Origin: Paraburkholderia hiiakae
Lineage (GTDB): Bacteria; Pseudomonadota; Gammaproteobacteria; Burkholderiales; Burkholderiaceae
NCBI RefSeq assembly: GCF_904848665.1
Contig: NZ_CAJHCQ010000026.1
Span: forward strand, 1-64,000
Direction of reading: 5' to 3'
DNA length: 64,000 bases
Shown here: piece by piece, positions 60,037 through 64,000 of the stretch
Layout: each line of letters begins with the position of its first letter
Numbering within the stretch: position 1 is the stretch's first letter
The notes under the pieces: model-generated
Seen by the model: the letters and a program-made list of their open reading frames with translations, nothing else
Databases searched by the model: none
What the model was told of the DNA's origin: nothing
Program-made: the position numbers and the translations under genes

Positions 60037-60858
60037 TCAGTCGTCGATCGTTTCGTGGGCCGCCTGCGCGCCGCGCCGCCAGTAGGCCGAGGCGCGGATG
60101 CGCTTCTTGTCCACGCCGCGCTCGTTGCACAGATGCGCGCGCACCGCGCGGATCGCCGAGGCTTCGCCGGCGGCCCAGACGTAACCCTCGCCGGGCGGCA
60201 GCCACACTTCGGACACGCCGTCCACGAGCGGATGCTCCGACTTGCTTTCGTCGCCGCTTTCATCCCGATAGCACCAGATGGCGTATAGATCGGCATCGGT
60301 GGGCAGCTCGATGCGGGCCGCGCGATTCGCCACTTCGACGACTACGGCCACGCGCGCGCCGGGCGGCAATTCGGTAAGGCGCCGCTGGATCGCGGGCAGG
60401 GCCGTTTCATCGCCAATCAGCAGATGCCAGTCGAAGTCGGTGGGAATCACCATGGAGCCGCGCGGGCCGCCCACGCCGAGATACTGGCCGGGCTGCGCCT
60501 GCGCCGCCCATGCCGTGGCCGGGCCGGCATCGTGCAGCACGAATTCCAGATCGAGCTCCTGGCTTTCTGTATCGAAGCGGCGCGGCGTGTAGTCGCGTGC
60601 AGCGGGGCGCTCGACGCCTTCGGGAAATACGATGCCGTCCGGGCCTAAAGTTGGCAGTACTGGCTTTTCTTCACCGGCGGCGGGGAAGAACACCTTGAGG
60701 TGATCGTCGAACGACGCCGAGACGAAATCGCTCAGGTCGCCCGTGAGCGTGACGCGTATGAGAGCGGGCGAGAGCGCCGTGACGCGCGCCACGCGCAACA
60801 GTCGGAACTTCAGCGGGTGACGTACACGGACGACTTCGAGTTGGGACGGATTCTGCAT
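60037..60858 (-). CDS. Siderophore-interacting protein / ferric-chelate reductase (YqjH/ViuB-like)
   Basis: The 273-residue FAD-dependent enzyme fits the SIP family, which reduces iron in ferric siderophores in the cytoplasm with NADPH. FAD-binding RDYTPRRFD (about residues 88-96) and GPRGSMVIP are the typical motifs; WAAGEASAIRAVRAHL lies in the NAD(P)-binding half. GGAG precedes the ATG at 60858. A PadR-type regulator gene with a His-rich tail lies directly upstream. This matches the E. coli yqjH-yqjI pair, where YqjI represses yqjH and responds to iron and nickel. Confidence 0.9.
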   Translation of the reverse strand: MQNPSQLEVVRVRHPLKFRLLRVARVTALSPALIRVTLTGDLSDFVSASFDDHLKVFFPAAGEEKPVLPTLGPDGIVFPEGVERPAARDYTPRRFDTESQELDLEFVLHDAGPATAWAAQAQPGQYLGVGGPRGSMVIPTDFDWHLLIGDETALPAIQRRLTELPPGARVAVVVEVANRAARIELPTDADLYAIWCYRDESGDESKSEHPLVDGVSEVWLPPGEGYVWAAGEASAIRAVRAHLCNERGVDKKRIRASAYWRRGAQAAHETIDD

Positions 60859-60926
60859 GTATGGCTCCGATGTTGGGGTGGCGCGGCGCGGCTGCCGCAT
60901 GGCGCATGGCGAATCGATGCAGCGTG

Positions 60927-61652
60927 TCAAACGCCTTCGCTCTCGCTGCCGTTTTCAATTTCCTGGGTGGCGCGCGCAAGAATCGCGGCGATGCGGCGCT
61001 GTTCCTCCGGCGCGACGTCGGTACGACGTAGCAGCGCGCGCTTGAGCGCGCGGCGCGCCTCGATCAGTTCGCGCACCCAGCCGCTGCCTTCTGCGGGATC
61101 TTCGCCGGCCATCGCGCGGCGCATGACTTCCATCTTGCGGCCGAAGTGCGTGAGCTTCGCGAGGATCAGGTCCGCGCGTTCGCGGTTGGCTTCGAGGTAC
61201 GTGCGGCCTTCGGGCGAAAGTTCGTAGCGCTTGCGGTTGCCTTCCAGCGCCACGCTCACGTAGCTCAGTTCTTCCAGATACGTGAGGGCCGGATAGACCA
61301 TGCCGGGGCTCGGGCTGTAGAAGCCATTCGAACGCGCGTCGAGCGCCTTGATGAGCTCGTAGCCGTGGCTTGGGCGCTCGGCGAGCAGCACGAGCAGCAT
61401 GAGTTGCAGGTCTTCAGAGCTGAACTTGCGGCCGCGGCCAAAGCCGTCGCCGTCGCCAAAACCGCGGCCGAAACCTTCGCCAAAGCGGTCGCCAAAGTCG
61501 CCGGGACCTTCGCCGCCGCGATGGCGGCCCATGGCGTGACGCAGTGCGTGAAGCGCCTGCATGGCCGGGTGGCGGCCGCCGAAGAAGTCGCGCGGATCAC
61601 GCGCGGTGTGGCCGTGACGGCCGGTATGACCAAAGTGTGGATGGTGGCGCAT
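60927..61652 (-). CDS. PadR-family metal-responsive repressor (YqjI-like)
   Basis: The 241-residue regulator has an unusual N-terminal arm of about 75 residues rich in His, Gly and Phe (MRHHPHFGHTGRHGHTARD and a GFGRGFGDGDGFGRGRK tail). A PadR winged helix follows (LMLLVLLAERPSHGYELIKA, about residues 82-101, and SPGMVYPALTYLEELSYVSV), then a dimerising helical C-terminus. The arm resembles the metal-binding arm of YqjI. AAGGAGG precedes the ATG at 61652. Overlapping palindromes at 61677-61708 lie upstream. It probably represses the operon with the siderophore-interacting protein and MFS genes. Confidence 0.9.
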   Translation of the reverse strand: MRHHPHFGHTGRHGHTARDPRDFFGGRHPAMQALHALRHAMGRHRGGEGPGDFGDRFGEGFGRGFGDGDGFGRGRKFSSEDLQLMLLVLLAERPSHGYELIKALDARSNGFYSPSPGMVYPALTYLEELSYVSVALEGNRKRYELSPEGRTYLEANRERADLILAKLTHFGRKMEVMRRAMAGEDPAEGSGWVRELIEARRALKRALLRRTDVAPEEQRRIAAILARATQEIENGSESEGV

Positions 61653-61676
61653 AGGGCCTCCTTGTCTAACGAGTGT

Positions 61677-61708
61677 CTTAAAACATGTCTTAAGATATAT
61701 ATCGTAAG
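61677..61708. promoter_or_regulatory. PadR operator: two overlapping palindromes
   Basis: CTTAA-N8-TTAAG (61677-61694) overlaps CTTAAGATAT-ATATCGTAAG (61689-61708), which is symmetric except for one pair. The site lies about 25-55 bases upstream of the padR start. PadR proteins of the YqjI type bind such A/T-rich palindromes. Confidence 0.7.
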
Positions 61709-62406
61709 AGTGTTTGTCAAAGAGAATTTTTGGGATATGGGTGCACAACAGAGTTTGCGGGCATGTGACGTTCGCCGTTCGGAGACAACAAAGTCTGCAG
61801 GAACAGGCAAATTCGCTGTGCGGAGCACAATTTTTATCAACCGCTATCGAATGTATTTTTCGATAGGGAGGGGCGGGCTTGTCTTGCGAGGAAATAGGGT
61901 GCGAATATGACTTCGGCGGAAAACGCTGTCACTTCTATTCGTGACGGACATCGGGGGCAATGGCTAACGGGCGCTGCGACTCGTGCCGAATGCAGAATTT
62001 AGGTGCGGATTGAGCCCGCAACCCAGGGGCGCTTGCGGCCAACGCGTTGACTGGTAGTCAGCTTCGCCAGGATAGTCATCGATGTGCCAGCTGAGCGCCG
62101 CCTCGACACTCAGCGTTTCCTGTTCAAGCGACGGAAACTTGGATGATTCAGGGGAGCGGTGACCATGAGCGACCTCGGGGCGAAGACCAGGTTGGGCATT
62201 CCTCCCAGCCTGGAAGTCGTCAGCTCCGTATTCAAGCCCATCACCATCTTTTTGCTTGCCGTTGCACTGAACGCTGGACGGTGGCATCGAGTGAGGACCT
62301 TGGCCGACGCTTCATTGTTACATCGCAGCCGTTGCCAGGACAGCGAGACTCTACGCGATGCTACATGAGCAGGTGAAACGGGCATGGAAGCGTACTGAGG
62401 AGGAGA
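61709..62406. other. Gene-poor stretch with no supported gene
   Basis: About 700 bases carry several short open frames on both strands (for example 62110-62385 and 61964-62287 on the minus strand, 62159-62368 on the plus strand). None has a recognised family or a clear codon pattern; one, at 62159, has a GGGGAG nearby. I see no terminator, RNA gene or repeat. Base composition is lower in G and C than the main part of the window. Confidence 0.4.
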
Positions 62407-62727
62407 CTAGCGAGGTCTTCCTTCAGTACCCTTGAGGGTGAACGGGGCGAGAAGCGACTGAACGTCGACCTGCAGTCCCTGGAGTAAAAGCAGGCGAGCG
62501 TGGAGCACCGTATTTTCGAGCACGAGTTTCGCGGTGCTCAGAAGGTACATCGCATGAACATCGGAAACCGACATGTCTCCTTCGACAACGTGGTGCCGTT
62601 CGACGAGCGAGCTCAAGACGAGACGTCTGAGGTCTTCCTCACCAAACGGCAAGTCGGCGTAGTCTATGGGGTCCTCGGCTTCGACCTCTCGTAGCATGTC
62701 AACAAGGGTTTCGGTGCTCACTTCCAT
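62407..62727 (-). CDS. Hypothetical acidic protein
   Basis: The 106-residue product starts at an ATG preceded by GAGGAG and is predicted to be soluble and helical: VSTETLVDMLREVEAEDPID and VHAMYLLSTAKLVLENTVLH are the most regular parts. No family is recognised. It lies in a gene-poor region with other small ORFs. Confidence 0.6.
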   Translation of the reverse strand: MEVSTETLVDMLREVEAEDPIDYADLPFGEEDLRRLVLSSLVERHHVVEGDMSVSDVHAMYLLSTAKLVLENTVLHARLLLLQGLQVDVQSLLAPFTLKGTEGRPR

Positions 62728-62869
62728 GTGCCAGCTCCTCGACGTTGGTCAGACGGTCCATGAAGTGCTTCCAGACTAACGTTTCCCGCGTGGACCGTCC
62801 AGCGTTCTTTAATACGCAGCAGTCTTTATACCTGGGAGTACCCACGGAAGCGGAGTTCCGTTGGCCAGG

Positions 62870-62971
62870 TTAATAGCGGTGGTAGTAGCCGCCTGCAGGT
62901 ACGACGATGCAGCCGCTCAACGCGGTCCCGAGACATACGGCCAGCAGCACCAGCGCAAAAATTCGTTTCAT
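62870..62971 (-). CDS. Very small lipoprotein, 33 residues
   Basis: An ATG at 62971 with GTGAGGAAC before it encodes 33 residues: a signal peptide MKRIFALVLLAVCLGTALS, lipobox LSGC with Cys at residue 21, and a short mature tail IVVPAGGYYHRY. The signal peptide is clearly bacterial and well formed. Very short lipoproteins of this kind occur in proteobacteria, mostly without known roles. Confidence 0.65.
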   Translation of the reverse strand: MKRIFALVLLAVCLGTALSGCIVVPAGGYYHRY

Positions 62972-63212
62972 ACGTTCCTCACTTGTCGGTAGTGAAGGCA
63001 ATATATTTGGAGCGCAAATTACCGGTGTGTTTGTGTGTAACGAGACGTGTAATTTGAAACATCTGAGCCGTCCACGACCCCACTCGTACGTCCGCCTTAC
63101 GCGAAATAATCCGTTTCAGAACTCACAACTCGTCGGTCAACATCGTGGTCGTCCGCGGCGTTGAGGAGGTGAACGGCGAGAAGCCGTCCCTTCAACGGAA
63201 TCGGAGACGAAC

Positions 63213-63542
63213 ATGCACAACGTTGCCTACAAAATCGCGGCTGCTGCTGTACTTGCTTTTTCGTTCGTAGGCACCGCGTCGGCGCAGACCAATTGGGATG
63301 CAACTCACCCACGTCGCGCAGAAGTCAATCACCGCCTGGCGAATCAGGACCGACGCATTCACCAGGAGGTGCGCGAAGGAGAAATGTCGCGCGCCGAGGC
63401 GGCGAGACTCCATCGAGATGACCACCAGATTCGGCAGGAGGAGCGCGACATGGCAAGACAGAACGGTAGCCATATCACCCGGCGAGAGGACTACGTGCTA
63501 AACCAGCAGGAGAATCATGTAAGCCGACAAATCGGCCAGTAA
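63213..63542 (+). CDS. Periplasmic charged helical protein of unknown function
   Basis: The 109-residue product has a signal peptide (VAYKIAAAAVLAFSFVGTASA) and a mature chain very rich in Arg, Glu, His and Gln: NWDATHPRRAEVNHRLANQD, MSRAEAARLHRDDHQIRQEE and REDYVLNQQENHVSRQIGQ. It looks like a long helical protein exported to the periplasm. Similar small secreted proteins are common in Burkholderiales, but I know of no function. CGGAGACGAAC precedes the ATG. Confidence 0.85.
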   Translation: MHNVAYKIAAAAVLAFSFVGTASAQTNWDATHPRRAEVNHRLANQDRRIHQEVREGEMSRAEAARLHRDDHQIRQEERDMARQNGSHITRREDYVLNQQENHVSRQIGQ

Positions 63543-63632
63543 CGTTTTCGTCGATGGTAGACAAGGCACGAACTGGGGGTGTGGATACACGCTCCCCAGC
63601 GTCGGCAGGCCTCAGACTTACCGGAGGGGAGC

Positions 63633-63863
63633 ATGAAAGGCACGAGTGAAAAGTCGCTGCGTTGGCAGGTCGAAAAATGGCTAACTTCTGTTTCCGCACT
63701 ACCTGTTCACGTGATTGAGTTCGGTCGCTCAAGATGGGGCGGCGGTCGCTATGCGTACGTCGCAACAGCAGACGGGGCCCGCGCACTGTACTTCTTTCGG
63801 CATGACGATGGTGGCTGGAGCGTTTTTCCGAACAGAACTGGGCAGATGAACAATCCGAACTGA
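63633..63863 (+). CDS. Hypothetical small protein
   Basis: The 76-residue product begins at ATG 63633 after CGGAGGGGAG. It has no signal peptide or hydrophobic helix. WGGGRYAYVATADGARALYF and HDDGGWSVFPNRTG suggest a small beta-sheet domain. The rest of the window after this gene (63864-64000) contains nothing recognisable. Confidence 0.6.
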   Translation: MKGTSEKSLRWQVEKWLTSVSALPVHVIEFGRSRWGGGRYAYVATADGARALYFFRHDDGGWSVFPNRTGQMNNPN

Positions 63864-64000
63864 AGGTGCTTGCTTGCCTTCGAAGTCAAGGCGTGACGGC
63901 GTTGGTGTACAGAGAGTAGCGACTTGTGCCATGTTTAGCTGAAGTCGCTCGGGCCACCAAGCATTCGGCAGAGTACCGACAAGTCGTTGATAGTGAGATA

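Noticed and set aside
62159..62368. 69-codon plus-strand frame with a GGGGAG upstream
   Set aside because: Overlaps two other short frames on the opposite strand, has no recognised family and an ordinary composition for noncoding sequence.

Overview
The window looks like chromosome from a high-GC betaproteobacterium of the Burkholderiaceae, most likely the Paraburkholderia/Caballeronia/Burkholderia group. This rests on the uniformly G/C-rich third codon positions, the recC-recB-recD order, an OmpC-like porin typical of Burkholderiales, a phosphocholine-specific phospholipase C, a Phe/Tyr-type DAHP synthase, and the DUF3348-DUF802-OmpA-DUF2894 gene set that I associate with Burkholderiales. 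No rRNA, tRNA, CRISPR array, IS element or prophage was recognised. Gene density is high and most intergenic spaces are short.

Layout. 1-960: lower-GC leading stretch with the decayed end of an MFS transporter and its intact terminator. 1.0-7.7 kb (+): periplasmic amino-acid binding protein, ferredoxin-reductase-like flavoprotein, an autotransporter heptosyltransferase (TibC/BAHT type), then ugpA-ugpE-ugpC without ugpB. 7.9-17.6 kb (+): translationally coupled recC-recB-recD. 17.7-19.7 kb (-): ohr and a TetR regulator sharing three copies of one operator, then a LysE exporter. 19.8-24.8 kb: CecR-type TetR divergent from a tripartite efflux operon (HlyD, EmrB-type MFS, NodT). 24.8-27.0 kb: KdgR-like IclR regulator divergent from kdgT. 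27.0-30.7 kb: cytochrome b561 with a catalase-like peroxidase, a GFA protein, and a semialdehyde dehydrogenase. 30.9-36.7 kb (-): TonB siderophore receptor with Fur box, phospholipase C, a low-complexity lipoprotein, DUF1330. 36.8-44.4 kb: TPR-glycosyltransferase, LLM monooxygenase, Zn alcohol dehydrogenase with divergent MarR, zwf. 44.6-49.6 kb: mntH with a tandem 9-mer upstream, YVTN beta-propeller protein, sterol-desaturase-like enzyme, aroG. 49.6-54.5 kb (-): four-gene motor-like operon. 54.6-61.7 kb: FrnE/DsbA protein, dbpA, porin, and a PadR-siderophore-interacting-protein-MFS operon. 61.7-64 kb: gene-poor, with small orphan ORFs.

The best candidate for an undescribed system is the DUF3348 / DUF802 / OmpA / DUF2894 operon (49.57-54.46 kb). 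Its largest protein has a four-helix MotA/TolQ/ExbB-like head and a coiled-coil tail of about 780 residues containing four 87-residue repeats. Its partner has a MotB-like helix with an acidic residue plus an OmpA peptidoglycan-binding domain. This is the architecture of an ion-driven stator such as MotAB or the Zorya ZorAB motor, but the two accessory proteins are of unknown function.

Other themes are iron and metal handling (Fur-box receptor, YqjI/YqjH-like pair, mntH), peroxide defence (TetR-controlled ohr, periplasmic catalase-like protein) and protein glycosylation (heptosyltransferase and TPR-GT). All calls come from reading the sequence; no database search was run.
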